From: Cerrena zonata
Lineage: Eukaryota; Basidiomycota; Agaricomycetes; Polyporales; Cerrenaceae
Reading direction: 5' to 3'
Assembly (NCBI GenBank): GCA_038087015.1
Contig: JASBNA010000012.1
Span: forward strand, 930,001 to 994,000
DNA: 64,000 nt
In this document: one piece after another, positions 1-12,567 of the stretch
How positions within the stretch are numbered: position 1 is the stretch's first letter
Layout: every line of letters begins with the position of its first letter
Notes under the pieces: generated by a model
The model's database searches: none
Told to the model about the DNA's origin: nothing
Seen by the model: the letters and a program-made list of their open reading frames with translations, nothing else
Made by a program: the position numbers and the translations under genes

Positions 1-514
1 CCGATTTGCGATATGGTGTGTACATATTCAAATTCTACATTTACATCTTCTTTCTCAGGCTGTCAGACTGATCCGAATGACGCAGCTAATCATTCATGTG
101 AACCTAACACTGCCTGGGACCTCTCCTCGCCCAATCCGGAGGAATGGCATATCCGGGCTCTGAAGAAGATCGAAGTTGGAGAAAGCAGTGAGTACCAAGT
201 ACTAAACCGAGCAGTCAAAAATAAATCTAACGTTCGCCCCAGTTACGTTCTTCTATCCCAGTACGGAATGGGACATGGACCAACCTTTTAACTGTCATTG
301 TGGTGCCTCTGTGAGTACCGATGGTAATATTACCTCGACAAGCCGTGATTTGTGCGAATGGTCAGTTTGCTGACTTGCCCCCACTTGCGTGATCTAGGCG
401 TGTTTGAGAAAAATTCAAGGGGCGAGATATCTCAGCCTGAAGGAGGTGGGAGGACGTGGGTTTGTTAATCCGTGGATTGTGCAATTGGCGGTTGAAAGAG
501 ATGCAAGGAATTAG
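1..514 (+). CDS. SET-domain lysine methyltransferase-like protein, C-terminal part
   Basis: This is the 3' end of a gene that starts before the window. Four coding segments can be joined: 1-15, 59-187, 243-310 and 398-514 (stop TAG 512-514), with GT-AG introns between them. The joined peptide carries the SET signature NHSCEPNTAW, then GESITFFYPSTEW, then a post-SET-like cysteine group (NCHCGA, then CL). The frame stays open across all three introns, which supports the model. SET proteins transfer methyl groups from S-adenosylmethionine to lysines; the substrate cannot be told from the C-terminus. This compact arrangement with a short cysteine tail is common in small fungal SET proteins that may not act on histones. 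Family assignment is firm, function is not. Confidence 0.8.
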
Positions 515-1338
515 GATTTGAGTAGCTTAGGGGGATAACGACGATATCCTCCGAAGGTGGACGGAACTCCGGATGTAAGGATGGAGGTGATTACAGTGGT
601 CCGAGGCGTCTCGAATTGCTTTGTAAAAGAGGTGTGAATGATAACTCAGCTGGGTGGTTTCGCTCTGCCATGCACCAAGTGGAAGTGATCACAGGGACGC
701 ATTCTTAGAATAGCCTTGCGACTAGCTATAGGGAAAAACATATAGGGTAGCACGATATAAAGTCTTGAATATACCACTCGTAATATTTCACTGATCTAGA
801 TATATAAGAACCAATAGTCGGATGCGAAATAGCAATCGTCCGAACGCAGTGCTGAGTGACAAAACGGTGCCAAGGGAGTGGAGGAAGGAAAAATTGGATG
901 AGATTGGATGATGAATGACTGACAGTAATTAAGCGCCCGGAAGTGCTCATCCTTGCCACGAAATTGCTCATCACCTGAATTCCGAATTCACGATGTCTAT
1001 ATTTTCGCGAGCACACAGGCTCGCTCAGCGACGACAAGGTGATCCTTCGACAAGGCGGAGGTCCTTGCTATTTCCAATTCCTTGCTGCCCGAGCTTTCTC
1101 TTGCCGAACGACAAGTCACGAACGGGTCCTGGAATTTTTGCTTGATTCCGCCTGGAATTCGAGCGCTCCTATTGGCTAAAGAGTAAGAACACTGTTCTTT
1201 CTCAAAGGTTTACAAGACGCCTTGGGTTTCTACGCTGTGAGTCGTTCGGTATTCGTTTGTTTCTGACAGTTTATGTTGACCATCAACGGTCTTGTAACAG
1301 GACGAAACTCTAACATCTAAGCGTTTAAACACATAAAG
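515..1338. promoter_or_regulatory. intergenic region, probable MET5 promoter
   Basis: No coding region is supported here; the 103-residue minus-strand reading frame inside has no recognisable content. An inverted CCAAT box (ATTGG, about 1170) lies roughly 170 bp upstream of the MET5 start, a plausible promoter element. No CACGTG site of the type used by sulfur regulators was seen. Confidence 0.35.
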
Positions 1339-4300
1339 ATGTCCTCTCTATCAGCCGTCGCACGGATAGCCTACCTCTCTTCGGACGTCCTCGTCGACTC
1401 CCAACCCCCACGAACGTCCACCTCTGCTTTCCAAAGCACCTACAACACCCTTTCCTCATATGGCGTGCATAAACCCACCATCCATACCCTTCCCTCTGGT
1501 GCAGATGCCAGTGCCCCCCTCCTCCGACACCGCAATGCGTCCCTCATCTCGTACACCACTTCCTCGAACCCTCAAATCCTCAACCGTCTCCTCCCCCACC
1601 TCTCTGAACTGTCTACTCTCCCTCTAGTCCTTCACGTCGCTGTCGGGGATGACCTCTCCGATGCCTTTGCGCTGCGATCGACTGTACCGTTTGTCATTTA
1701 TTCAAGGACGGCTCAGCAAGCTCACGATCATGCGTTATTGGCTGCCAAGTTGGCGAGGGACGAGAAGAAGGCGGTGTTGCATATTTTCAAGCGCGATGCA
1801 GGGGATGAGGTCAAGGAAGTTGAGGAGGATCAGGTGCTGCCGTTTTTGTTGACAGAGAGAAAGGCGAGGATGAATGGACATAATGGACACACAAACGGTG
1901 TGAATGGGACTAATGGTTCGCCTAGGTCGGACGGCGGGACTATCATTGGACATACACATCAGGATCCCTCCTCGCCTTCTCCCCCGCGATCTCCCTCTCC
2001 CTCCGAACCCTCGACTCATACTCTCTACAAGGCATACGAAAATGCTGCGTTCACCACTATCGCTCTCATTCGTCGAGTTCTTCGCCCTCTCACTTCAAGC
2101 GGACCTTCGGATGCCCACACGGTCATTTTCACTATTGGTTCGGCCCATTTCGACTTCGAGGTCGATGGTGTCTCGTTTGTCGAGCTTTCCCTGTTGAGCC
2201 CCGTCGAGGCTCCTCAAATTCTCCACGCGATTCCTAAGACTGCGACCAGAGTTATCGTCCTCGAACAATTGCAACGATGGCAGACCAAGTGGACCCCGGT
2301 ATTCCTCGACGTTCTCAGTGCGGTGCAGCAAGGTGATGCCGAACACCGTCCCGTAATCCAGAGTGGTGTCTACGGTGATGTCACCTCTGTTCAGGATGTC
2401 GATATTCTTAAGCTTCTCCAACATGCTTCCGAGGCGTCCCCTTCCATTCGTTTGCACCTTGGTGCTACGCCTAGTCCCTCGACTGCTGTTTCTTTACCGG
2501 TATTGCAGATCCCGAAACATGAACTGGCGTATCTTAGGTTGCTTAACCAGCTGTTTGGAGATCGTTTGCAGGTTTCCAATTCCCCCGAGCTCATTCAGAC
2601 TCAAGGTGAACTCGCCACTTCCCCCGAATTCGCTCTCGGTCGTATTCGCGGCGAACTCGAAACTCGTGCTCAGCTCGTCTCTGCCGTTCAGGAACTCTTG
2701 CGTGACGAGAAGATCTCGCCTGAGCTCCATTCCCTTCTCACCCGATGGGTCCATGACAAGGACGATCTCAACAAGAGCCAAAAACTCTCCGAGAAGGTTA
2801 TCGCTCTTTTGGAATCTGGAGAGGGTGCGAGACCCGCTGCTCAACTGGTCTACCAACTTCGTGCTCACCTCCCTGCACGCTCGCGTTGGATCGTTGGATC
2901 GGATGCTTGGTCTTATGATCTGGGTGCTTCGGGTCTTCACCATGCTATTGCTTCTCAGCTGAACGTCAATATTCTCATTCTCGACACTACGCCTTATACG
3001 GCACGTAATACTTCTGATCCTAACCGTCGGAAACAGGATGTCGGGTTGTATGCTATGAACCATGGAGATGTCTACGTAGCCAGTGTCGCTGTCTATTCTT
3101 CGTACTCCCAAGTTCTCCAGTCCCTCGCCGAAGCAGACAAGTTCAAGGGACCATCCGTCGTTTTGGCATACCTCCCTTACAAGGTGGAAGACACACCTGC
3201 TCTAGAGGTGCTGAAGGAAACTAAGTTGGCTGTCGACGCTGGGTACTGGCCCCTCTACCGATGGAACCCGGAGAAGGAGAACGAGGGCAAGGATCCATTC
3301 AGTCTGGATTCAGACTCGGTCAAGAACGATTTGCAGAAATTCTTGGATAGGCAGAACCATCTCTCACAACTCGTCAACGCGAAACCAATACTGGCGAGTG
3401 AGCTCGTGAGTAACTTGGGAGACACGTTGAAAGAGGCGAGGAAGCAGAAGGCACAACAGTCGTATGCGGAACTGTTGACGGCGATCGATGCTCCGCCGCT
3501 TACGGTGTTGTTTGCGTCTGATGGAGGCAAGGCGGAGAAGGTGGCGAGGAGGTTGGCTGTGAGAGGGAAGTTGAGGGGTCTGTCGGCGAGTGTGGCGGCG
3601 ATGGATACCGTGTCGTTGGAGGATTTGAAGAAGGAGGAGTTTGTGGTTTTCGTCACTTCTGTTGCCGGACAGGGCGAGTTCCCGCAGAATGGAAGACAGC
3701 TTTGGAAGGCACTTGGTGCTGCTCAGGCAAAGGGCGAGAAACCTCTTTCGGACGTGAAGTTTTCGGTGTTTGGTATGGGTGATTCACATTATTGGCCGAG
3801 GGCGGAAGATGCGCATTATTATAACAAGGCCGGAAAGGATCTTTTTGCTCGTCTTGAACAAGTTGGTGCTCAGCGTGCGATCGACTTGGGTCTTGGAGAT
3901 GATCAGGATGCCGACGGTCCTGAGACAGGATACAAACCCTGGGAAGCTCAAGTCTGGAAATTCCTTGGTGTCGACGCGGTCGAACTGCACGAAGCCGAGC
4001 CCGAGCCTATCACGAACGAACATATCAAAGTCGCCTCTCAGTACCTCCGCGGAACGATCTCTGAAGGACTCGCGGACCATTCCACAGGTGCACTCGCGCC
4101 TTCTGATACCCAACTGACGAAGTTCCATGGGATTTACCAGCAGGACGATCGGGATATTAGAGACGAACGACAAGCACAAGGAGTGGAACCGGCGTATTCG
4201 TTCATGATTCGAGTGAGGATGCCTGGAGGGGTTTGTTCGCCTGATCAGTGGTTGAAGATGGATCGGATTGCGGATGAACATGGGTGTGGGACGTTCAAGA

Positions 4301-6050
4301 TTACGACGAGGCAGACGTTCCAGTTCCATGGTGTCATCAAGAAGCATTTGAAGCCGGCGATTAAGGATATCAATAGGGGCTTGTTGGATACGCTGGCTGC
4401 TTGTGGTGATGTCAACCGGTGCGTTTTCATGATGTTTTTGTTTTCTCTTATATCGCTGATAGGTCTCCTTCACAGAAACGTTATCGTCTCGGCTATCCCT
4501 TCGTTATCAAAGCTGCATGCGCAGGCCTATGAGTTCTCGAAGGACGTTAGTGCACACCTTCTTCCTCGCACGACTGCGTACCATGAGATCTGGCTCGATA
4601 AGAAACTCGTGGCTGGTGAGGCTTTGAAGGATGTCGAACCGCTCTACGGCGAGTTCTACCTCCCTCGAAAGGTGTGTTTCCCTCTCTATCTCATTCCGCT
4701 ACATTCCCGTTACTTAGCAAGATTCGATCTCTAGTTCAAAATTGCTGTTGCCGTCCCGCCACACAATGATGTCGATCTCTTTGCGAACGATGTTGGGTTT
4801 ATCGCTATCGTTGATGAGAAGGGCGAACTTGCTGGGTTCAATGTCACTGCTGGTGGCGGTATGGGTGTCACTCATGGAAATAAGAAGACTTACCCGAGAT
4901 TGGGTGATGTTCTTGGGTTCTGTACTGTCGACCAGGGGAAGATCGTTGCTGAGAAGATCATGTTGGTTCAGCGTGATAACGGGAATCGTGCCGAGTAAGT
5001 CAAATTTCACTGAAACTCCACGTTGAATACGTGCTGATGGTGAAACTGTGATATCTTCTTTGTAGCCGTAAGAATGCCCGTCTGAAGTATACCATCGACC
5101 GCATGGGACTTGATGTCTTCAAATCGGAAGTCGAGAAACTCCTAGGATATAAACTCCCACCTCCGCGACCCTTCACATTCGACCGCAACATTGATGATTT
5201 CGGTTGGACGACCGGTGACGATGGGAAACATCACTTTACGTGTTTCATCGAGAACGGGCGTGTACAGGATGAACCTGGAAAGGATTTCAAGACATGTTTG
5301 AGGGAGATTGCGAAGATCCACAAAGGTGCTTTCAGGATGACGACGAATCAGCATTTGGTCATTACGGATATCCCGACGGAGAATTTGGAGGAGGTTAAGG
5401 ATTTGTTGGCCAAGTTCAAGTTGGATAACCTCTCGCAGTCGGCGTTGAGGCAGTCGTCTTCGGCTTGTGTTGCGTTCCCTACTTGTGGTCTTGCGATGGC
5501 CGAGTCTGAACGTGTAAGTCGTATTATTTATTCTTGTTTTACCCTTCAGAAATGGCGTTCTGACGTTGGATTTGGATTTGTAGTACCTACCGATTTTGGT
5601 TGACAAGGTCGAGAAGATTTGCGAGAAGAATGGTCTGAGGAATGACTCGATCGTCATGCGTATGACTGGTTGTCCTAATGGTTGTGCCCGACCATATGTT
5701 GCGGAGATTGCTTTCGTTGGTAAAGCCCCTGGAACTTATATGATGCTCTTGGGTGGTGGCTATCACGGTCAACGACTCAACAAGCCTTACAGGGGTAAGC
5801 TAACTTATCTCTTGCCCAAATCAAAATTATGCGCATGGCACTGACATACCGTCTTTTCGCAGATTCTGTAACAGAGCCAGAGATCCTCGCTATTTTGGAA
5901 CCCATGATCAAGCGATACGCTCTCGAGCGGTTAGACGGAGAACACTTTGGTGACTTTGTCATCCGTGCAGGATACATCGCACCGACACTGACAGGAGCGA
6001 CGTGGTGGGATCAGTCAGGAGGAGAGGGTGTTCATGCCCAACCAGCGTAA
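1339..6050 (+). CDS. MET5: sulfite reductase (NADPH) hemoprotein beta subunit
   Basis: The enzyme reduces sulfite to sulfide with six electrons in sulfate assimilation, using siroheme and a 4Fe-4S cluster and electrons from the MET10-type alpha subunit. Six exons (1339-4418, 4476-4671, 4735-4994, 5066-5513, 5584-5794, 5863-6050) sum to 4383 nt, 1460 residues in one frame, matching the usual fungal length of about 1450-1500. Order: a large N-terminal region like pyruvate:ferredoxin oxidoreductase/transketolase folds, a flavodoxin-like domain from about residue 720, then nitrite/sulfite reductase half domains from about 950. The cluster cysteines are at about 1313, 1319, 1358 and 1362 (CVAFPTC and CPNGC). 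Their spacing of 6, 39 and 4 is that of bacterial sulfite reductase. All introns are short and lie in the last third. No frame break was seen. Confidence 0.96.
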
Positions 6051-6530
6051 AAACAAATAAGTTGAAAAGTAATTTGGTTTTGGGGCCTGTTTATGACTTT
6101 AGCATCTGTATCATACGTAATCGCATGTTCTGTCTTTTTGTTTATTTAGAGTATGTTTTTATTCATTCGTTCTGTCTTTCTCAAGCTGTCGTGTAGTGAT
6201 TATGTGAATTATATTTAAGTGAATTACGATACGGATTAGTCTACAAAGGTATAGATGGTCCTGATCTCCGCCGAGTGTGGATAATCAGGGAAGATAGAGC
6301 TTGCTGACGGAAGAGGGGGATTTTAAGAACAATTCATCATAATGTTGGCAAGGTCATAGTCACGGCGAAGCCACCAAAATTTCTATCCGCTGAGGCACAA
6401 GTTGTCAGAAGGCATTGCCTTTTTTGGATGGTCTTGGATGGTTTGGGGCGTCTTTCAACTTCACCGAGTTTGCTTCATCCTCTCCCATATCGTCCGTGTC
6501 GATTCCCCCTTCTACGCGTAATCAGCAATC
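6051..6530. other. intergenic, MET5 3' region and ARP9-like promoter
   Basis: AT-rich 3' flank of MET5 followed by the upstream region of the next gene on the same strand. No gene, repeat or clear regulatory motif was recognised. Confidence 0.4.
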
Positions 6531-8290
6531 ATGAGTGGATTTCGCGATTCTACCGTGGTCATGATCGACACAGGCCGCACAACAATACGTGCTGGTCACG
6601 GTCTGCATGACCTTCCTCAAAACTCCTTCAGTGGTATGCGTGCAATACCGGTTTCTCAGACAGTTAACTCTGAACGTATTTCTTTAGGAAATCTTCGCGC
6701 GTGTAGGTCTTCGCCGAGCAACACTTGACGCAGGCGAATGGAGAAGCCGAGAACGGAGACATACAACCCAAGGCCTCCTCTTCCAAAGCACCTGCCCTCA
6801 ACGTCAAAGTGACAGACTACCTCGTTGGTACTCAACTCGACGAGGCAATCTCTACAAACCAAGATATTGTAGTATTCTGGCCTTTTGCGGAGGGTGTCAT
6901 TGATGATTGGACACAGGCGGAAGCACTCTGGTATGTAGGTCTGCTCACGAACGGATTCCTCTCTGGTTGAGCGTATGGTGTCAGCTTCCTAGCATAACTA
7001 AACCCACGCGATACCTCTCACAGGAAATATATTCCTCTTCAATCAACTTCAACTACGTCGCGTTCAAATGGAATCCCCCGTCCTCCTGTCGATACAACCA
7101 GAACTCTCGCGAGATGAGCATGAACATCTGTGCCAGCTCTTTTTCGAACGCTTCAATGTAGCTGGATTCGCTATCGTTCAGCGACCTATAGCTCAATTCT
7201 ACGCCGCTATTACCGGAAATGACCTCAGTGGTGTCGTTGTGGACATTGGTCAAGATTACACGGACATTACGCCCATTGTCGATGGGTTTATGGCACCGCG
7301 CGCGAGGGATACACAGTCCTACGGTATCAGACACTGCGAACGATACCTCGCCTATCTCCTTCGGTCAAACCAAGGTGTCATGAATACATTGTTCCCGACA
7401 AGTGGTGAAACCTTCACTCCCGATGCGCAGGAAACCACATTGGTCAACTTGGCCCGAACGATCTGGGAACAAGGACTTGTCAAGGTCCTCGCAGAGGGCG
7501 AAGCAGCTGATATCGAAGAAGAAGGCGTAACAGATATCGCTGCGGTTCTCGTCGCCGGAAAGGAGAAGGCCGTAATCGAATCTGGCATGAAGAAACGTCA
7601 GAACGCGAAAGCGACAGCAGCAGAGCAAGCCCGTGCTCGAGAAATAGAGGCGCTCGACTTGATCACTGTCGACTTCCAAGGTCATAGTTTGACACTGGGG
7701 AAAGAGCGGCATCGATTCTGCGAGCCGCTGTTTGATCCTACGTTGTTAATGAATATCGGGGCCTATGATGATGGTATGATGCCTTTGGCAGCGGCTGTGG
7801 GACATTCGGTAAGTAAGGTGGATGTGGATAATAGGCAGTATGTTTGGCAGGGGCTGCTTGTTACAGGTGATATTACGAACCATATCAAAGGTCTGTTTTG
7901 AATTGTTCCCCCTTTTTTCCTTACGTCCATTGAATGTGGGTCGTAGGAATGGGACAGGCTTTGCAAGCCCGTCTATCGCCATTTATTCTTAGCGCAGCAG
8001 ACCAAGCGAACGAGGTACAGCCTCGTAGTATACGCGTGATCAGGGTACCAGATTACTTTGCGGAATATCGGGACAAAGGGAGACGGTCTCGCCTCCTTCC
8101 TAGGTACTAGTATTGTCGCAAAGGTATGTCTCCTCTTTTTTTGCATAAACATTCTGGGAGTATTACTCAAATGTGCCGTTTTCCTTAGCTTGTGTTTACG
8201 GATTCGTCAGGGAAGAACTTCGTTTCCAAATCGGATTATGCTGAACGTGGTCCAAAAGTAGTACTTGATATGTCTCCTGCTTTGCTCTAA
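6531..8290 (+). CDS. ARP9: actin-related protein, ARP9-like, with apparent frameshifts
   Basis: ARP9-type proteins are actin-fold subunits of SWI/SNF and RSC chromatin remodellers. The N-terminus (MSGFRDSTVVMIDTGRTTIR) is the actin phosphate-1-like segment. Further on come VVDIGQDYTDITPI, EEEGVTDIAAVLVAG and the C-terminus SDYAERGPKVVLDMSP, all in family order. Introns: 6634-6687, 6931-7023, 7891-7946, 8124-8188. The homologous reading frame does not join cleanly. One extra base is needed at about 6612-6618 (CTTCCTC), one between 6703 and 6790, one at 7033-7037 (ATTCCTC) and one at 8068-8076 (AAAGGGAG), all in the +1 direction. The second could instead be a 31-nt micro-intron (6703-6733). No premature stop interrupts the 278-codon central exon, so the gene looks selected, not decayed. 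Sequence errors are the simplest explanation. Confidence 0.75.
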
Positions 8291-8837
8291 TGTATATTTG
8301 TATTGTTATATCATCACTTTTCTTCCCGGTTTTGTGGACTAGCTGATACATGTTGCCTCTATAGATATCCGCATCACTTTCTTTGAACTTGACCTTGTGA
8401 ATAACTCCCGATAACGCCGGAAGCGATTGTCGTTTCCAGTGTGTTTTCAAATCATCCGTAATATGGGTCAAGACCGATGCCGTGCACAACTGTGTCGTTT
8501 GCGTGGACTGAATACAAGTTCTGTATTGGTACAGCACCCTCCTGGTGACTGAGAAAGATAGGTGTTCCGTAACCTAGGTTCTATAATCAATACCCAACAA
8601 ACATATGTAACGCGTAGCAATCAGACCATAAGTCCTGTATTAGTTCGGTTAACCAGTACGTCAAGATAAGTGTATCAGGAAATAGAAGCGTGATATAATA
8701 TTGTCCTTCCGAGTCCAGCCTCTGTAGTTAGAACATACATATGAAGGTTCAGTGTCCATAAAGTAAGTACGAAGAGACTACTTAGAGAAGTATATGCGAG
8801 ACATCACCAGTGACACACCAGGGCCCGGCCTGGCGGT
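8291..8837. other. intergenic between convergent genes
   Basis: Lies between the 3' ends of the ARP9-like gene and the minus-strand coiled-coil gene. No feature was recognised; the minus-strand frame at 8196-8537 overlaps the ARP9-like 3' exon and has no recognisable content. Confidence 0.4.
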
Positions 8838-10620
8838 CTACCACCTCCTGTGTCTCTTCGTCGGACTACAATAGTAGTCATCTTGGTAATATCCATAGGG
8901 ATTAGGCCGCTCCTTTCGCTTTTCCTGACGATACTCGTTAACAAGTTCATCCAGGGGCTTGTGCTGATGCCAGGTCTTGAGGCCTGTTAGCGAGATGAAG
9001 GTTGTTTGCCACTTTCGTGTATGCCGTGCAATAGACGGTAAGGATACCTTGGTTGTACATTTCCTCGATATGGGTTTTCGTGCTTTGTGGGACCCTGTTC
9101 AGGAGATCGGATCGTACGAGCAACGAGATTGCTCAATATCTATATAAGCTAACCGTCAGCCCTGTAGTGATTACAATTTGAGACAATGGGATTATAAACT
9201 CACACCCGGTGGAAGCTCGAGATACTGCTTGATCTGATTCAACTTCATGATGATGCGACCACTATACTGGTAGACACCATAATATCGCCACCAGTTGTCT
9301 CGCCCCCAGAAGAAATCGGCCTTCGTGGGATCGTGTAGATGTTTGGGCCCGAATCCAGCTTCACCTTCGCCTCGCGCATTTGGATTATAAATGAGGACAG
9401 GGTCAATCGCGATAAAGGATAATCCTACTTTCATACATTCTGACGCATCAAAATACACCGGTGTCCGCGATGTCCTGCAAGACAGCAATCGTCAGTGAAT
9501 CAATTGGAGCGGGAAAGGATGGAAGCGTACAGATATGGGACATCATTCTGTTCAACAGAAGACACACAATTAGTTGACCCATTAGTCGATTTCGCACTTC
9601 AAATGCGATTCTCACCGAAGGTATCTTCCAGTTCTCAACGGCAGAATATAAACCAGGCATGTCCTCCCAAGGAGGTACTTTTACCCCTCGATTACGGTGC
9701 ATGAATTCTCTAAGATCGAGTCGTGGGGACCGTACGCCTCTCTAGAATCCTGATAGCATTCGATATTGCTGTGCCGAGATCGTCACCCGACGTGGTCCAA
9801 GCTATGTTCAGTTTCTCCATAATCTAAATGACAATACTAATAGGTGAGGAATATCAGAGAGGGAGCTAGTCTACCATACCTGCGCTTCATCTTCGATGAT
9901 CGGATCTGCACTTGTAGAAGGCTTTGGAATTGTGTCTGTAGAAGGCCCTGGAGTTGCGCTCGTAGAAGGCTTTGGAATTACGCGTGTAAAAGGCCTTAGA
10001 ATTGGTCCTGTAGAAGGTCCCGGAATTGGGTGTGTATGAGGCTTTAGAACCGGCCTTGTAGAAGACCTCGGAGTTGGGTGTGTAGAATTTGAAGTTATGA
10101 CATCAGGATCTTGTGACACTTGATTCCGAACGAGGTTCTCGATGAATATGCAATGATTGATTCTCTGTCTCTGGACAATGCGTCAAGATGATGGGCATTG
10201 AACGTGTTATTGAATGACTGTAGACATACCTTCAGCTGCGCGATGAGTCGATCTCGCTCTTCTTTCATTGAGTTGAGTTGTTCTGCGTCGTCAATAATCT
10301 AAATTTCCTTAGGAGTTGAAGGACATGCAATAGACAATATGTTCCACCGTACCTTGTTTTTCAAGATATCGATCACATTGTGAAGTTGTTCATGATCGCT
10401 TTTGATATCAGCGATGTAATCACTCTCCTCCTAGATAACCCAATGGGAATCAGAAAAGGTATGTTCCGTACATCATCAAGAAAGTAAAATATACACTTAC
10501 CTGCTTTCGAGTCTCGCGCAACTCTTGTAGTTCTCCTTTAAGGGTCTTGAGTCTTTGTTTTCGCCTGCGAGCTTTATCTCGATAAGATTCAGCGTCGCTC
10601 TCGCTCAGCTTGCGAGCCAT
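8838..10620 (-). CDS. unclassified coiled-coil protein with proline/threonine repeats, frame-disrupted
   Basis: Start is at 10620 (MARKLSESDAESY). A charged, heptad-like N-terminus rich in K, R, E and L suggests a coiled coil spread over three short exons. An exon at 10119-9871 encodes seven tandem 8-residue units (PSTxxIPK type; 24-bp DNA repeat). Further exons encode a globular C-terminal part with GRDNWWRYYGVYQYSG and ELPPG, ending with a lysine/arginine-rich tail and stop at 8838. The aromatic W-x-YYG-x-Y core is reminiscent of basidiomycete DUF6697 proteins, a tentative match. At least three single-base insertions are needed: about 9722-9731 (CCCC run), 9461-9475, and 8973-8988 (CCTC for CTC). 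A truncated relative lies at 22.1-22.3 kb. Function unknown; it may be a recent pseudogene or carry sequence errors. Confidence 0.5.
9890..10075 (-). repeat. 24-bp tandem minisatellite in coding sequence
   Basis: About seven degenerate 24-bp units encode the 8-residue Pro/Thr repeat of the coiled-coil gene. Units vary at several positions but keep the P-x-T spacing, so the array has stayed in frame. Such arrays often vary in copy number between strains. Confidence 0.6.
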
Positions 10621-12567
10621 GATGTAGTCAAGAGAAGGTCAGAGTACAAGAAGACTTGAAGGTGCAGCGATTTTGAAATACCACATTCCAAGCGACGCTT
10701 AACCTTCGGCAAAGCGAGCGTGATGACGGTGACGATGACGCTTCGAGTTTCTGCGATATCTGAAGGAGATGAGTAGAGATCGTCCTAGTTGATACTCAAA
10801 CTAGTGAGTCTGGAATCGTATTGGTGTCGTGGTACTTAGCACTTTAAGTTTCCACTGGGTACTGCATCTTTATATTCAATCTCTACACTGTACAGAGCTA
10901 GTCAGAACTATGGAGAACATGTTTCTCTTGTTAAATCTGAAATAGATAAATGTTAATATAACTATACGCAACCGGACGTACCTGTTCAAGCTTGAGTCTG
11001 CCACAGCTTGAGGATCATGATGATGTCAACAACACCGATCTTATCTTATCTCATAGCGGATGCCTCGATCTCTATTCAACGGTATCCTGTTTTGGACGCG
11101 GAACATTGAGTCGGATGGTGACTGTGCGGCCGACCAGATCCTAGTGTCGATCTGACTCTTTCACCCCAACTCGTGCTTGATAACAGTGGGGTGAGGAGCA
11201 GCAGAAGGAACCGGGTATGTAGATAGCCAGGTAGAGCACGACACGGGAAAATCGATCTGTAGGGGCTTCGACTACGAAGCGATGAGACATTGGGTGCAGT
11301 GGTGCCATTCTGTAGCATTCCATGACATTGTCCACCAAGAAGAGGGCGTGGGCCCAGCCTAGAAACGTCCCGTCACGAGCTGCTGCGTGAGTAATGAAAA
11401 TTGAATTGTCTCGAGGGGATTTACATAGTCCGAGGCCTTTTTCTGATTTTGGAGGAGAGGGTTTTGGAAATAGAAAAGGAAGGAAAAGCCGGATCCGGCG
11501 ATCCACTTTCCTTCCTTGGATATTCCTGCATTGTTGCCGTTGCGGAAGGGACTGGGTCACATCTTTAGGCGAGAGCTTAAGGACCATGTGCATGTGCTTG
11601 ATAGGGATAGAGAGCAAATAGAGGGTGATCAAGTGGATCGGGGAAACTGTTGGGCACACGAGCATGTGTAGTGACTGTGTAGTGGTGAATCAAGGTATAT
11701 ATATCAAGTACATATGAGTGTATATGAGTGGTATAGGCTTGTCGATGCTTATACTGCTCATCTGCTCATATGGTGGTATCAACGGTAACGAGGATCCGGA
11801 CGCAGTTGGAGAGCGGTGCAGGTAGATGAATTTATGCAGACCCATTTTCCTCGAGGCTGGATCACGCACGGTCTGGGGATGTGTGAGTGATGCGATAAGT
11901 GGTGAGCGCAGCGTAGTGAACACGTAGGGCTTGCGAATGCGTTTGCTCAAGCACAACAGATGACTCTTACCATGATTTCGGCACTCTTGCGAATACAACG
12001 TTCGTCGGCAAATGGGGATTTCTAGACTCGCTTTCCAGCCTGAGGTCGTGTGCAGAGTGTGAAAGAAGACAAGTAGCGTTTAATATCGATGAGGGACAGC
12101 TTCTGTGTATCCCATCGGTCGTTCCTAGAGTACTGTATATGTAGCAATCTCCTCGTGTCGCCCACCTATCGATGAGTTGATTGAATACGTCTGGATGAGG
12201 TACAGAACCTCGTGGTGATCCCATGACGGGGCTGGCGAGTCTGTTTTGAGAGATGACGAGAGCCGAGTTGCGGGAAAGTGGTCTCGAGCAATAAAACATA
12301 TTTTTCAGACATCGTGTGCGGGGGCTGTCGCTGTCGACGGTGGCGGGTCGATGAACGACGACGGTTACTATATTTGCTTGAGGAAAAAGCGGAAGGGTGA
12401 GGGATTGATCCCGTTGTTGGCAACATTTGGGTGTAAATGTTGCGGCTCCCAGGGAATTGCATCTTGCCTCCTGCCCTCATCTGCCCTCCTAGTGGCCGTC
12501 AGCCACTACATATACTCCGCCAATCTGGATTATCAGCCCCCCAACAAATGTTTGTCTACCTCCCGCA
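10621..12567. other. gene-poor stretch, no supported gene
   Basis: Nearly 2 kb between two divergent genes. Several frames are open on both strands (for example 11141-11665 minus, 174 codons; 11967-12299 minus; 12246-12608 plus). None contains a recognisable domain, and no consistent chain of splice sites joins them. A decayed or fast-evolving lineage-specific gene is possible. Part must be the promoter of the nuclear protein gene starting at 12568. Confidence 0.35.

Noticed and set aside
1735..4473. Several open frames on both strands inside MET5
   Set aside because: They overlap a long exon whose product is unmistakable and contain no domain; they are shadows of the coding sequence.
11141..11665. 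174-codon minus-strand frame
   Set aside because: No recognisable domain, no convincing splice chain and no homology by eye with its neighbours; reported only as an open frame in a gene-poor stretch.
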